Shown: piece after piece, positions 52,865 to 61,925 of the stretch
Position numbering within the stretch: position 1 is the first letter of the stretch
Layout of the letters: every line of letters begins with the position of its first letter
NCBI RefSeq assembly: GCF_000766865.1
Contig: NZ_JNFA01000004.1
Span: forward strand, 1 to 64,000
Length of the DNA stretch: 64,000 nt
Direction: 5' to 3'
Origin: Listeria booriae
GTDB taxonomy: Bacteria > Bacillota > Bacilli > Lactobacillales > Listeriaceae
The notes under the pieces: model-generated
The model's database searches: none
Told to the model about the DNA's origin: nothing
The model's input: only the letters and a program-made list of their open reading frames with translations
Position numbers and translations under genes: made by a program

Positions 52865-54106
52865 ATGACTTTGCTGAAAGAAACCAAAAGTTTTATTTTA
52901 TTATTTGCGATTTTTCCTGTGATGGATGCGCTAAACGGCTTTGTGCTATCGGCAGGGATTAATCTTCCTATTGGAGTGGCTTATCGACTTATTTGTGTGG
53001 CCTTTCTGGTTTTTCAAATTGCGAGGAAGGGATTTCAGAAAAACATCTATACGATTCTGTCGGTCATTCTTGTTTTTAGTGGGATTATGTCGCTTTTTAT
53101 TCAGACGATTGTGCTGCAAAATGATGCTTCGGCGCTGTTTAATGATGTGACCAATATGATTAAGTTTTTTCTGTGGGTATTGATTCCATATTATATGTAT
53201 CAGCGTGCCGATCAGTGGAGAGCCGCGAGTTATGAAAAGATATTTTTGGTGATTAGTACTTTTTTTACGTTTGGGTTGCTTATTCCGTATGTGCTGGGGA
53301 TTGGGAATCAGACGTATGAGGCGGCTGGGTATAAGGCGTTCTTTTTTGCGAATAATGATACAACGATTGGTTTTATTGTTTCTGCGACATTTACAGGTTG
53401 GTATTTGTTTAAGCAGGTGAAACAGACGAAGTTATGGACACGGATCTTCCTGGCATTGCTTTATTTAGGGAATTTGCTGGGCTTATTACTTTTAGGAACG
53501 AAGACGGGGATTGTGTATGGTGCTTTGTTAACGATTGTGTTATTGATTCGCTTTTTCTTCTTTCAAAGAAGCGTTGGGCTGGTGGCGAAGTGGGGGATTG
53601 GTGTTGCTGTTATAGGGATACTGTCGTTTATTTTGCTTCAAGGTCGGGCGTTTATTTTAGAGGCTGTTTCGGGATTACTTCAACGATTAATCTATTTTTA
53701 TAATTTGTATAGCGGTGATTTAGTGCGGTTTATTACGAGTTCGCGAAGTACCTTTTTGGATACTGCTTTTGATACGTTTACTGGTGGTAATTTGATGACA
53801 CTGCTTTTCGGATATGGATTCGATTATCGCATGGCAACATGGGGAGTGGGCGGATTAGTGGAAATGGATTTCTTCGATGTGTTGTTCTCACTGGGCTTTG
53901 TTGGACTTCTAGTCACATTAGGGCTTTTAATATTCTTCTTTCTATTAGCCTGCAAAAAACGCAATATTTACAGTGCGCTCTTTGTCATCCTCATTGTCTA
54001 CGGGGCTTTCGCGGGGCACGTCTTATTTTCAGCGCTGTCTTCTACGTTATTTGGGCTTGTTTGTGGCGGTCTATTCTTACAAAAAGAAAGTTTGTGTGAA
54101 AAATAA
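52865..54106 (+). CDS. Wzy-like polysaccharide polymerase (O-antigen ligase-like), EPS locus 2
   Basis: The 413-residue membrane protein has about 10-12 helices. It begins with LLKETKSFILLFAIFPVMDALNGFVLSAGINLPIGVAYR and has an outside loop around residues 270-320. The classical HNxxL of the locus 1 polymerase is not seen. Placement among flippase, PGT and GTs, and the topology, make Wzy the best call. GAGAGGTAAGG precedes the ATG and it overlaps the flippase ATG at 54106 by one base. High T content in the codons reflects the many hydrophobic residues. Confidence 0.65.
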   Translation: MTLLKETKSFILLFAIFPVMDALNGFVLSAGINLPIGVAYRLICVAFLVFQIARKGFQKNIYTILSVILVFSGIMSLFIQTIVLQNDASALFNDVTNMIKFFLWVLIPYYMYQRADQWRAASYEKIFLVISTFFTFGLLIPYVLGIGNQTYEAAGYKAFFFANNDTTIGFIVSATFTGWYLFKQVKQTKLWTRIFLALLYLGNLLGLLLLGTKTGIVYGALLTIVLLIRFFFFQRSVGLVAKWGIGVAVIGILSFILLQGRAFILEAVSGLLQRLIYFYNLYSGDLVRFITSSRSTFLDTAFDTFTGGNLMTLLFGYGFDYRMATWGVGGLVEMDFFDVLFSLGFVGLLVTLGLLIFFFLLACKKRNIYSALFVILIVYGAFAGHVLFSALSSTLFGLVCGGLFLQKESLCEK

Positions 54107-55542
54107 TGAGAGCACTTATGAAACGGCTGATGCAATTTGCGATTGGTGCATTCGGGTCAGCCTTTTTGAATTTATTGACCATTCCGATTGTTACCTTCTT
54201 TATTTCGCCAGCAGAATACGGAAAAACAAGTATGTTTATGCTGGCGCAGACTTTGTTAATTTGCGTTATTTATTTAGGTTTTGATCAAGCCTTTGCGCGT
54301 GAGTTTTATGAATATCCGAATAAGAAAAAGTTGTTTCATACGGCTATTGTTGTGCCGCTTGCGTTTTCTGGTGTTGTGATTGCGCTCATGTGTGGATTTG
54401 CGAAGCCGATTGCTACGTTCTTATTTGGGAACGAGATATATTATCAAGTCGTTTATTTTATTGCGGTGTCCATTGTATTTCTAATATTTGAACGGTTTAT
54501 TTTCTTATATATTCGAATGCAGAATAAGGCGCTTGAATTTTCGTTTTTCAATATTTTGGTGAAGTTCAGTATTCTGATTTATACGGTGCTTTTCCTTTGT
54601 TTGTTTTCGCATACGTTTATTACGGTGATTTATGCCACGATTATCGGTCAAATTATTGGTGATGTGATGCTGATTATTCGGAATTTCCCGTTGTTGCGCA
54701 TTAATCCGATGAAGGTAGACCCGGATTTACTGCCCAAACTCGCTAAATTTGGTTTGCCCGTTGTCATTGCGACGGTGATTTATAGCATGTTTGTTGTTAT
54801 TGATAAGCTATTTATTCGCTATTTTTGTGACTTTGAACAGTTAGGATTGTACACGGCAGCTTTTAAAATTGCGAGCGCATTGTTGATTTTGCAGACGACT
54901 TTTTCGAACTTTTGGGTTCCAACCGCATATGAATGGTATAAAAAGCAAAAACCGATGCGCTATTTTAAGTTGGTGAGTGACAGTATCATGTTTCTGATTG
55001 CGGTTTTGTTTATGGGATTGTTGTTGTTTAAAGGGCTTATTATGCTGATTTTGTCACCAGATTATAGTGAGGCGCAGTATATTTTTCCGTTTTTATGTTT
55101 TTATCCGTTGATGATGACAGTGAGTGAGACGACGAATTTGGGGATTGTTTTTTTGAAGCGGAGTTCGTTGAATATTTTGGTGTCGATTATTGCGCTCGTG
55201 GTATCGATTGGGCTTAATTTTTTGCTTGTGCCGACGTATGGGGCGATTGGGGCTTCGATTGCGACGGGATCAGCGTATATTGCTTTTTTCTTAGCGCGGA
55301 CGTATTTTTCGATGCGGATTTGGCAAGGATTTTCTGTGAAGCGCCATTTGTTAACGACATTGTTGCTTCTTGTGGCGGCTAGTTTTAATGTTTTAATCCA
55401 CACAATTTGGGTTATTTCTCTTGTTAATATAGCTGTATTGGGATGTATTATTGCTATTTATATGCCGCTACTTGCTAATTTGTATCGCACTTTTTATATG
55501 AAACGGCGTGCTACTACGCAAAAGAAAGGAATAGAACTATGA
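54106..55542 (+). CDS. Wzx-type flippase (MOP superfamily), EPS locus 2
   Basis: The 478-residue protein has about 12-14 helices. The start, LMQFAIGAFGSAFLNLLTIPIVTFFISPAEYGKTSMFMLAQTLLICVIYLGFDQAFAREFYE, is of the polysaccharide_synt family, with the pattern of the first helices of Wzx. It would translocate the lipid-linked unit made by 50946, 51614 and 55539. It overlaps both neighbouring genes by 1-4 bases, so the whole block is coupled. Confidence 0.87.
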   Translation: MRALMKRLMQFAIGAFGSAFLNLLTIPIVTFFISPAEYGKTSMFMLAQTLLICVIYLGFDQAFAREFYEYPNKKKLFHTAIVVPLAFSGVVIALMCGFAKPIATFLFGNEIYYQVVYFIAVSIVFLIFERFIFLYIRMQNKALEFSFFNILVKFSILIYTVLFLCLFSHTFITVIYATIIGQIIGDVMLIIRNFPLLRINPMKVDPDLLPKLAKFGLPVVIATVIYSMFVVIDKLFIRYFCDFEQLGLYTAAFKIASALLILQTTFSNFWVPTAYEWYKKQKPMRYFKLVSDSIMFLIAVLFMGLLLFKGLIMLILSPDYSEAQYIFPFLCFYPLMMTVSETTNLGIVFLKRSSLNILVSIIALVVSIGLNFLLVPTYGAIGASIATGSAYIAFFLARTYFSMRIWQGFSVKRHLLTTLLLLVAASFNVLIHTIWVISLVNIAVLGCIIAIYMPLLANLYRTFYMKRRATTQKKGIEL

Positions 55543-56615
55543 AAATATTAGTTATCGCGAATATGTTTCCGTCGAAAGAATATCCCTCGTACGGTATTTT
55601 TGTGAAAAACCATGTGCATTTGTTGGAAAGCGCAACGGAAGACATTGATACCATCACGATGAAAAAAGAAGTAAGCAGGGTAAAGAAATTATGGCGTTAT
55701 TTGATTTTTTATTGTCGCATTTTTTTTACGTTAGTATTTCGAAAATATGATTTGGTGTATTTACATTACGCTTCGCATAGCGCGTTACCGATTATTTGGG
55801 CTAAATTTTTGAATCGAGACATAAATTTGGTTGTTAATTTGCATGGCAGCGATGTGTTCCCGGAAAACGCCTTCCAAGAGCGTTTGCAAAAATGGGTGAC
55901 GCATCTGTTAAAACAAGCGAATCATGTAGTTGTGCCATCGGATTATTTTAAGCAGACTGTCGTGGAACGGTATCATCTTGCTTCGGAGCGCGTGCTGATT
56001 TCTCCATCTGGTGGTGTAAATCGTGATTTATTTGCACCGCGGGAAATAGACAAAGATGAGGCTGTTTTTCGTGTTGGCTATGTAGGTCGGATTGATGTTG
56101 ACAAGGGCTGGGACGATGCACTTCGTGGTTTTGCCGAATTTAAGCAACAATCAAATCGGGCGGTAGAGTTGCTGATGATTGGGAGTGGAAAGGAAAATCA
56201 GCAGAAAGAAGCACTTATTCAAATATTGGGAATTCAAGCGGATGTCCGTTGTTATGATTTGTTACCACAGGAAGAACTTGTTGGGCTGTACAATGAAATG
56301 GACGTCTTTGTTTTTCCAAGTAGGAGAAAAGGGGAGAGTTTAGGGCTTGTTGGCATTGAAGCCATGGCTTGTGGCGTTCCTGTTATTGGCAGTGAGATTG
56401 CGGGGATTAAAGGCTACCTCGTCGAAGGGGAGAATGGTTATTTTACGGAGGTGGGAAACGCCCATTCTATCGCAGAAAAATTACGCCAATTCCAAGCGCA
56501 TAGTGAGGCAGAAAAACAACAATTTAAGCGCAATGCATTTTATTCTGCAATTCCGTATGACAAGTTGCAAGTGCAGGCGGATATGCTAAACATGTTAGCG
56601 GTGTTGGTCAAATGA
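55539..56615 (+). CDS. Family 4 glycosyltransferase, EPS locus 2
   Basis: This is a 358-residue GT-B enzyme with ANMFPSKEYPSYGIFVKNHV at the start, LHGSDVFPENAFQERL, GYVGRIDVDKGWDDALRGF, and the donor motif FVFPSRRKGESLGLVGIEAMACGVPVIGSEIAG with the E-x7-E pair. It adds a sugar to the repeat unit. AAAGGAATAG precedes the ATG, whose ATGA overlaps the flippase stop. It closes the locus; no terminator hairpin is seen after it. With one GT4 and the WecG-type enzyme the repeat is probably a tri- or tetrasaccharide. Confidence 0.87.
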   Translation: MKILVIANMFPSKEYPSYGIFVKNHVHLLESATEDIDTITMKKEVSRVKKLWRYLIFYCRIFFTLVFRKYDLVYLHYASHSALPIIWAKFLNRDINLVVNLHGSDVFPENAFQERLQKWVTHLLKQANHVVVPSDYFKQTVVERYHLASERVLISPSGGVNRDLFAPREIDKDEAVFRVGYVGRIDVDKGWDDALRGFAEFKQQSNRAVELLMIGSGKENQQKEALIQILGIQADVRCYDLLPQEELVGLYNEMDVFVFPSRRKGESLGLVGIEAMACGVPVIGSEIAGIKGYLVEGENGYFTEVGNAHSIAEKLRQFQAHSEAEKQQFKRNAFYSAIPYDKLQVQADMLNMLAVLVK

Positions 56616-56892
56616 CAATAGTCCACCACTAGACGAAACACCCCCAAAATAGGAACACCCAGCCCCATTTCTCGCTTGCCTACTTCATTCCAAAAATATC
56701 ATCATTTTGACACATTCACCTGCCGAAAAAGCAAGAATAAGGTGAAGAATAGTCCACAAAAACACCATTTCGAGTCCTAATTTTCCATCCAAATTGGTTC
56801 ATCCGACGCATCTACCACAGCGTCATTCCAAACAAAAAGGACAATTCGTTGTATAATAGAGCCATCAATTAAAGAGATGGAGTGTGGTTAAG
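56616..56892. other. Intergenic region after EPS locus 2
   Basis: There is no gene and no clear terminator for the EPS operon. A perfect TATAAT at 56852-56857 is the likely -10 of the next gene, without a good -35. The sequence is C/A-rich and has several AGTCCAC repeats without evident structure. Confidence 0.5.
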
Positions 56893-57294
56893 ATGAAAAC
56901 CAAAGAAGACTTGTTTGATAATCAAATATTTCAAGAATATTTATTTAATCCTCTCACAAACCCTGTAAAAAGCGAAGTTCGGACATTTCTAAGTGGCGAA
57001 TGCATCACAGAAGATGACGAATTATATATAATTATTAACGGTAAAATCGCAGAACAACAAAACAGCAAAGATATCCGTTACTACGAACAAGGCGATTTCG
57101 TCGGAATAGACCGCTTAGTGTATTACAAACCAGATCCTAAAGTATGTATTGCGGACGGAGACACAACCGTGTATGTGATTAAAAAAATCGATGTGATGCA
57201 CAAACTAGAATCTGAAACAGTGGGCATTCAACTTGCTATCAAAATCTTAGGTCAACACATTCATGTACTGCAAAATAAACTCACAAAGGATTGA
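56893..57294 (+). CDS. Crp/cNMP-fold protein without a helix-turn-helix
   Basis: The 133-residue protein has the beta-roll of the Crp family effector domain (ITEDDELYIIINGKIAEQQNSKDIRYYEQGDFVGIDRLVYY ... TTVYVIKKIDVMHKLESETVGIQLAIKILGQHIHVLQNKL) followed by the long dimerisation helix. It stops there: no DNA-binding domain follows. ATG 56893 is 10 bases after GGAG; an earlier GTG (56884) sits too close to it. It could inhibit a partner regulator by forming mixed dimers or be a stand-alone sensor. No frameshifted HTH is found downstream, so it does not look like a fresh truncation. It follows EPS locus 2. Confidence 0.6.
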   Translation: MKTKEDLFDNQIFQEYLFNPLTNPVKSEVRTFLSGECITEDDELYIIINGKIAEQQNSKDIRYYEQGDFVGIDRLVYYKPDPKVCIADGDTTVYVIKKIDVMHKLESETVGIQLAIKILGQHIHVLQNKLTKD

Positions 57295-57380
57295 CGAATG
57301 CGCATTTTTACCTTTACTTTCATGATTACTAACCGCTATACTTAAATAAAGAAACTATACGCGGTGAAAAGGGAGTTTTT

Positions 57381-58556
57381 ATGGAGAAGAAATGGTATTA
57401 TGCGATTCTGATTATTTTTACGACATGTGGTTTTAGTTTTTCAAGTTGGATTTCGAGGACGCCGGAGTTGCGGGATGCGCTTCATGCGTCCGCGGGGACA
57501 ATGGGTGTTATTTTATTAGGTTTGTCGATGGGCTCGATTTTAGGATTGGTGCTCTCGAACGTGTTTGTACGGGCGCGCGGTGGACGATTTGCGATTATGA
57601 CGAGCGCCTTCTTTATGTTTGGCGGGTTTTTGACGCTGGCGACGGGAGCAATGGTGGCTAGCCAAATCGTGGTTTTTGTGGCGCTTTTTATTTTTGGGAT
57701 GGGCGCTGGGATGTGCAATGTTGCGATGAATCTGGAAGGAACCGAGATTGAATACCGCATCAAAAAGACAATTTTGCCAGTGTTGCATGCGGCGTTTAGT
57801 ATCGGAACGCTTGTCGGCGCGGGAGTCGGGGTACTTTTTATAAAATTAGGTGTCTCGGTTAGTGTGCATTTAGTGATTGTGGCGTGTTTGTTGTTTGCGA
57901 TTCTGATGGTTTCGACGCGCTTTGTGCCGGCTGGAATCGGGAAGGAATCGGCGGCGGATAAGAAAGCAAATGCGGAAGAGTCGGCTGCTGATAAGCGATT
58001 ATGGCTGAATAAACGGACGGTGGCCTTAGCGATTATGGGGCTATGTTTGGCGTTTGTGGAAGGCTCGGCGAATGACTGGATTCCGCTTGCGATGGTGGAC
58101 GGTTATGATGTGTCGCATAGTTTGAGCACGGTGATTTATGGTGTATTCCTGGCGGGCATGATTAGCGGACGTTTGGTGAGTGGGCGATTGATTGATACAT
58201 ACGGTCGTGTGTTGTTGCTTCGCGTAGCGGTTGCCTTTGCGGCGATTGGCTTGCTACTCGTTATTTTGAAAATTTCGGTCGTTGTTTGTGTCATTGCGAT
58301 TTTCCTGTGGGGCGCAGGCGCTTCACTTGGCTTCCCAATGGCGATTTCAGCTGCGGGCGATGAGAGCCAGTACGCGGTGAAACGGGTGAGTTTGGTGACG
58401 CTGGCAGGATATAGTGCTTCCCTTGCAGGCCCACCAATTCTAGGTTTCCTCGCAAATTCGTTCGGCTTACTAAATGCGTTCATCTTCGTATTAGTAGCGA
58501 TTTGTGTGGCTGGTATATTTACTGGAAACGTTGCAAAAATCAAGAAAACAGCGTGA
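57381..58556 (+). CDS. MFS transporter, YbjJ-like
   Basis: This 391-residue protein has 12 helices. Helix 1 (IIFTTCGFSFSSWISRTPELRDALHASAGTMGVILLGLSMGSILG) and the following VFVRARGGRFAIM, together with EGSANDWIPLAMVDGY in the second half, are typical of the YbjJ/Fuc-type MFS group with unknown substrate. AAAAGGGAG precedes the ATG. It is separated by a promoter-like region from 56893 and ends at a bidirectional terminator. The gene is unusually G/T-rich. Confidence 0.8.
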   Translation: MEKKWYYAILIIFTTCGFSFSSWISRTPELRDALHASAGTMGVILLGLSMGSILGLVLSNVFVRARGGRFAIMTSAFFMFGGFLTLATGAMVASQIVVFVALFIFGMGAGMCNVAMNLEGTEIEYRIKKTILPVLHAAFSIGTLVGAGVGVLFIKLGVSVSVHLVIVACLLFAILMVSTRFVPAGIGKESAADKKANAEESAADKRLWLNKRTVALAIMGLCLAFVEGSANDWIPLAMVDGYDVSHSLSTVIYGVFLAGMISGRLVSGRLIDTYGRVLLLRVAVAFAAIGLLLVILKISVVVCVIAIFLWGAGASLGFPMAISAAGDESQYAVKRVSLVTLAGYSASLAGPPILGFLANSFGLLNAFIFVLVAICVAGIFTGNVAKIKKTA

Positions 58557-58600
58557 AAAAAATGCTAGGCTATCTACTATTAGACGGCCTAGCGTTTTTT
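58557..58600. terminator. Bidirectional terminator between convergent MFS and Crp genes
   Basis: AAAATGCTAGGC pairs with GCCTAGCGTTTT with A-run before and T-run after. It ends both the 57381 gene and the minus-strand gene at 58599. Confidence 0.85.
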
Positions 58601-59204
58601 AAATATGAACGAGAATAACGCGGCGGCTATGAACAATTTTGCCGTCATCATGCAAGTTGTTTAGAACTTTCGTCAAGCTCGATAATTTAATTCCTGTGTA
58701 ATTAGATAAAACTTTTTTTGTGAAGCATTCTGGAAGTCGGCAGCTTTCTAAATCTGTAGCACTTTCTCCAAATCTTGATGCTAATGATCGTAAAGACAAG
58801 ATTAGTTTATTTGTGTTGTTTAATTTTAAAATGCTTATTTTTTTCATGAGACTATCGTGCATGTGCGAGGCGTGTTTGCTATATAATAAGAATCCGTCGT
58901 TATTTAATCCGATTTTTGTTAATATATCGCGAAGTTCAAATTTCCAAACGATGGCTGATTTTGTTAAAACTTCTCCTTCGAGGCGTGAATTGCCGTCTGC
59001 GTAAAATCCGACAAACTGGCCTATTGATGAAAAGTCGAGGATCATTTCCTCTTTTTGCACTGCGATGATTCCTTCAGAAATTCCATATACATAACGATTC
59101 CCAGCATCTTCTAATGGTAGTTTGTCCCCTTTAGTAAGAAGTAGCTGCTCGCTTTTAATCGGCATTATGGCATTATCCAATAAAAATGTTAAAAACTCTA
59201 GCAT
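58599..59204 (-). CDS. Crp/Fnr-family (PrfA-like) transcription regulator
   Basis: The 201-residue protein has an N-terminal beta-roll (YVYGISEGIIAVQKEEMILDFSSIGQFVGFYADG) followed by a helix (KKISILKLNNTNKLILSLRSLASRFGESA) and a C-terminal Crp-type HTH (LPECFTKKVLSNYTGIKLSSLTKVLNNLHDDGKIV, about residues 159-193). No cAMP-binding arginine/serine cassette is visible. AAAGGAGGAAATA precedes the ATG. It is one of three HTH-containing Crp-type regulators in the window. Its target is unknown. Confidence 0.78.
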   Translation of the reverse strand: MLEFLTFLLDNAIMPIKSEQLLLTKGDKLPLEDAGNRYVYGISEGIIAVQKEEMILDFSSIGQFVGFYADGNSRLEGEVLTKSAIVWKFELRDILTKIGLNNDGFLLYSKHASHMHDSLMKKISILKLNNTNKLILSLRSLASRFGESATDLESCRLPECFTKKVLSNYTGIKLSSLTKVLNNLHDDGKIVHSRRVILVHI

Positions 59205-59311
59205 GTATTTCCTCCTTTATTGCATTCCGTTTCTTCATATCTAATGTACCACGGAAAGAAGCAATAATTAGGGTTTTCCAAAAAAATATACAAAAATAAA
59301 AAAAATATGTG

Positions 59312-59352
59312 CAATAAAGCCCCAGCCTCGGTATAGGAGACTGGGGTTTTAT
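59312..59352 (-). terminator. Terminator of the Mga-type regulator gene
   Basis: On the minus strand AAAACCCCAG pairs with CTGGGGCTTT, with a T-rich end. A/T-runs on both sides would allow bidirectional action. Confidence 0.8.
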
Positions 59353-59357
59353 TTGCG

Positions 59358-60797
59358 TTATTTTATAAACTCACGCAGCATCTCAAAATCTAATTCTGTC
59401 GGTGGCGAGTTCCAAGTAAGAATATCAATCGAATGCTCTCCAACCATGGGGAAATCCGTAATAATCAAGTCACATTCTACATTACTCGTCGAATAATCAT
59501 TATTCGAAAACGCCAAAACTTCCTCTGAAAAATGTTGCCGAATTCGGTATTTCAGAAATTCCTCCCACGTATAGCCGTTTTTAGAAATGACTTTTACGTG
59601 TAATTTTTCGTGTGATTGGCTTAGTATTGTCGATATGTTAAGCAGTTCGTGAACATAAGGCAGGATTGCTTCCATATTGGCGCGAATGAACTCCAAATCT
59701 GCCGCGTAACCACTTACTTCTATTAGTTTGTCTTCGATAATCTGTTTATCAATCCGATTTATTTTATTTTGATTTTCATGTTCCTCAATTTCGATAATAT
59801 ACGCCGACTTCCCAAGAAACGTATACTTCCCAAAGAAACCAAGTAAACTCACCATCACAAAATTCAAATCTTTTGCATCAATAGTAGCGAGTGCCACAAG
59901 TTCCTGCGCAGCTTTATACCGCATCGGACGCGACTTCTCATAGTAGGCTAGCACTTTATTCAGCGACTCTTTTTTCGTATACGTAAAGGAAGTCAAAAAC
60001 AGCGATAAGAAAATAATCGACTTCTCATTTAACGGCAGTTTTTTCGAGAAAATAGCTTCCAAATCAGAGAAATCCATTTGTTCAATATTAAATACCTCGA
60101 CGGTTTCCTGCCAATACAGCAGTTGTTTTTCTGTTAAATTCAAGGGATAGCCGTTTTTCGCACGTCTTAGTTGCACACTTATCGCAATCGCATAATCCGT
60201 TTTTGCAATAGGAGACAGGCGGATGTCCATGAACTGCTCCATTTTATAAATATACGTATGAATCGCTTCGAGCGGAATCTCATCGAATAGCCAACCAGAA
60301 CGCGGATAAACCCGATCTAATATATGAAAATAAAAGAAACTAATATCGACTTCATTACCTAGAATCTCAATCGGTGTCTTATTTAAAATCAATCGGTTCT
60401 CAGCTAACAAATTATCTAATTCATCGAGCTTATTATAAAGTTGCGACTTACTAATGAACTCACTTTGCGCAAAACTAGTCGGCGTTCGCTTTTCATCTCG
60501 TAATGTCGATAATATAATTCGAAAAGCCTGGCTATTATAAATCATATCAGCAGTAATAGATGCAAAGTTCGTCTGATTATCGCGCACTAAGAAAATCCAT
60601 TTTGTTTTGAGCACTTTGATCTCCAGCATGTCTTTAGAAAACAGATTGTTGATGGCGTCAATGTCTTTATTCAGCGTCACTTTATTAATATCAAGATAAT
60701 CCGCAGCATATTGTTTAGAAACAATTTTATTCCGGAAAAACAGCAAGCTCAGTAAACGCATTTGCCGATAATCCGATTTCGTCAAAATCTTTTCCAT
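59358..60797 (-). CDS. Mga-family (HTH and PRD-like) transcription regulator
   Basis: The 479-residue protein has an N-terminal HTH (YRQMRLLSLLFFRNKIVSKQYAADYLDINKVTLNKDIDAINNLF) and a second HTH region (FAQSEFISKSQLYNKLDELDNLLAENRLIL, about residues 107-136). A PRD-like helical domain and an EIIB-like C-terminal domain follow. This is the layout of the Mga/AtxA/MgaSpn virulence regulators of Firmicutes, about 500 residues long. It could respond to sugar phosphorelay through PRD histidines, which cannot be assigned with certainty. It is divergent from a PrfA-like gene (61156). The ATG follows a GGGGAGCGTG ribosome site. Confidence 0.75.
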   Translation of the reverse strand: MEKILTKSDYRQMRLLSLLFFRNKIVSKQYAADYLDINKVTLNKDIDAINNLFSKDMLEIKVLKTKWIFLVRDNQTNFASITADMIYNSQAFRIILSTLRDEKRTPTSFAQSEFISKSQLYNKLDELDNLLAENRLILNKTPIEILGNEVDISFFYFHILDRVYPRSGWLFDEIPLEAIHTYIYKMEQFMDIRLSPIAKTDYAIAISVQLRRAKNGYPLNLTEKQLLYWQETVEVFNIEQMDFSDLEAIFSKKLPLNEKSIIFLSLFLTSFTYTKKESLNKVLAYYEKSRPMRYKAAQELVALATIDAKDLNFVMVSLLGFFGKYTFLGKSAYIIEIEEHENQNKINRIDKQIIEDKLIEVSGYAADLEFIRANMEAILPYVHELLNISTILSQSHEKLHVKVISKNGYTWEEFLKYRIRQHFSEEVLAFSNNDYSTSNVECDLIITDFPMVGEHSIDILTWNSPPTELDFEMLREFIK

Positions 60798-61155
60798 TAG
60801 ACACGCTCCCCTTCATACATAGGTCAATCTATTATAAATCTTATCGAAACCGAAAAGCAAAGTACGTGTTTTCTATAGAAATTACCAAAATAATAGTTTT
60901 TCTGGAATATACAGTGTTTTGGTGCATCGTGATGCTATCATAAGGTATAACGTACAAAAGAAAATTCACTGTTTAGACAAAAGTATACCAGACAATGCCG
61001 TATTTAGATACATCTAGGTCTAGCTCCCCATGCGACGGAAATTTCCTTTCTAAAAAGTAATGTTTTGTATGAAAAAAGCACTTTTACAGCGCTATTAGTT
61101 CATATTTTGAAACTATATACTAAAGAAGGAGTTAAACCAAAAGGAGGTAACAAGG
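60798..61155. other. Divergent regulatory region between Mga-type and PrfA-like genes
   Basis: There are 358 bases without a gene. Seen are TATACT at 61116-61121 as a likely -10 of the plus-strand gene, a short GCATC/GATGC inverted repeat near 60932-60945, and AAAGGAGG before 61156. No PrfA box or other known operator could be placed. Confidence 0.4.
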
Positions 61156-61821
61156 ATGGATTTCCTTACAGTCCACGGGCTATTACTAAGAGAACCTAAT
61201 TTATTAGTATCCCTACTGCAGAAGAATAACTGGAAAAGAAGACATAAATCCTACCATTATATAGAAGTGTTAGAAAACGGGCAGAAAGCATTGTTGGACG
61301 AGCCAGGAAGCATCATTCACATCATCGAAGGACAACTGCTTCAACAATTTAGCAACGCCCAATCAGAAAAAAATATGATTAACGCCATCTGGACAAAAGA
61401 TGATTGCGTCTTCCACAATGTTTTCCAACCAGGAAATTATGAATATATTGCGCTCGGAGATGTCAAACTAGAAATCTACGATGCCAAAGCCGTTTTACAA
61501 GAAATCTCGCAACACCCATTTTTTCCAGATTTATTAGTCGATGCAATGAAAAAGCTAGAAGAAAACTTTTTTCAATATTCAAAAATGTTGACGAAAGGAA
61601 CTGACGAAAGAATTACCGACATGATTCGCAAACTATCCAAAAAAGGAAAAGAAGGCTATCACATTCCGAAATTTGTGAATTATGTCTTGCTTGCGAAATG
61701 TTGCCAAATCACACCACGAACCGTAAAAGGTAAGCTGAAAGATTTAGAGAAGTCCAACCAAATTATAAAAATAGAAAACAATCGTGTTCTGCGTTTTGAA
61801 ACAATTACTTCGGGTTTATAA
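61156..61821 (+). CDS. Crp/Fnr-family (PrfA-like) transcription regulator
   Basis: This 221-residue protein has a cNMP-type beta-roll (IIHIIEGQLLQQFSNAQSEKNMINAIWTKDDCVFHNVFQPGNYEYIALGD) and a dimerisation helix. The C-terminal HTH (PKFVNYVLLAKCCQITPRTVKGKLKDLEKSNQIIKIE, about residues 173-210) has the layout of PrfA-like proteins. No allosteric-ligand residues are evident. AAAGGAGGTAACAAGG precedes the ATG. It is directly upstream of the surface-protein gene at 61926, on the same strand, with 104 bases between, so that gene is a natural target. Confidence 0.78.
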   Translation: MDFLTVHGLLLREPNLLVSLLQKNNWKRRHKSYHYIEVLENGQKALLDEPGSIIHIIEGQLLQQFSNAQSEKNMINAIWTKDDCVFHNVFQPGNYEYIALGDVKLEIYDAKAVLQEISQHPFFPDLLVDAMKKLEENFFQYSKMLTKGTDERITDMIRKLSKKGKEGYHIPKFVNYVLLAKCCQITPRTVKGKLKDLEKSNQIIKIENNRVLRFETITSGL

Positions 61822-61925
61822 GTTCCCCCACCCCATAAAAAAACTTAAATTTTGCCGCGGAGGAGACATCGCAGTAATACCATGGGTTTTTAGATACAGA
61901 ACAGTTTGAAGGGAGAAAAAGAAAA

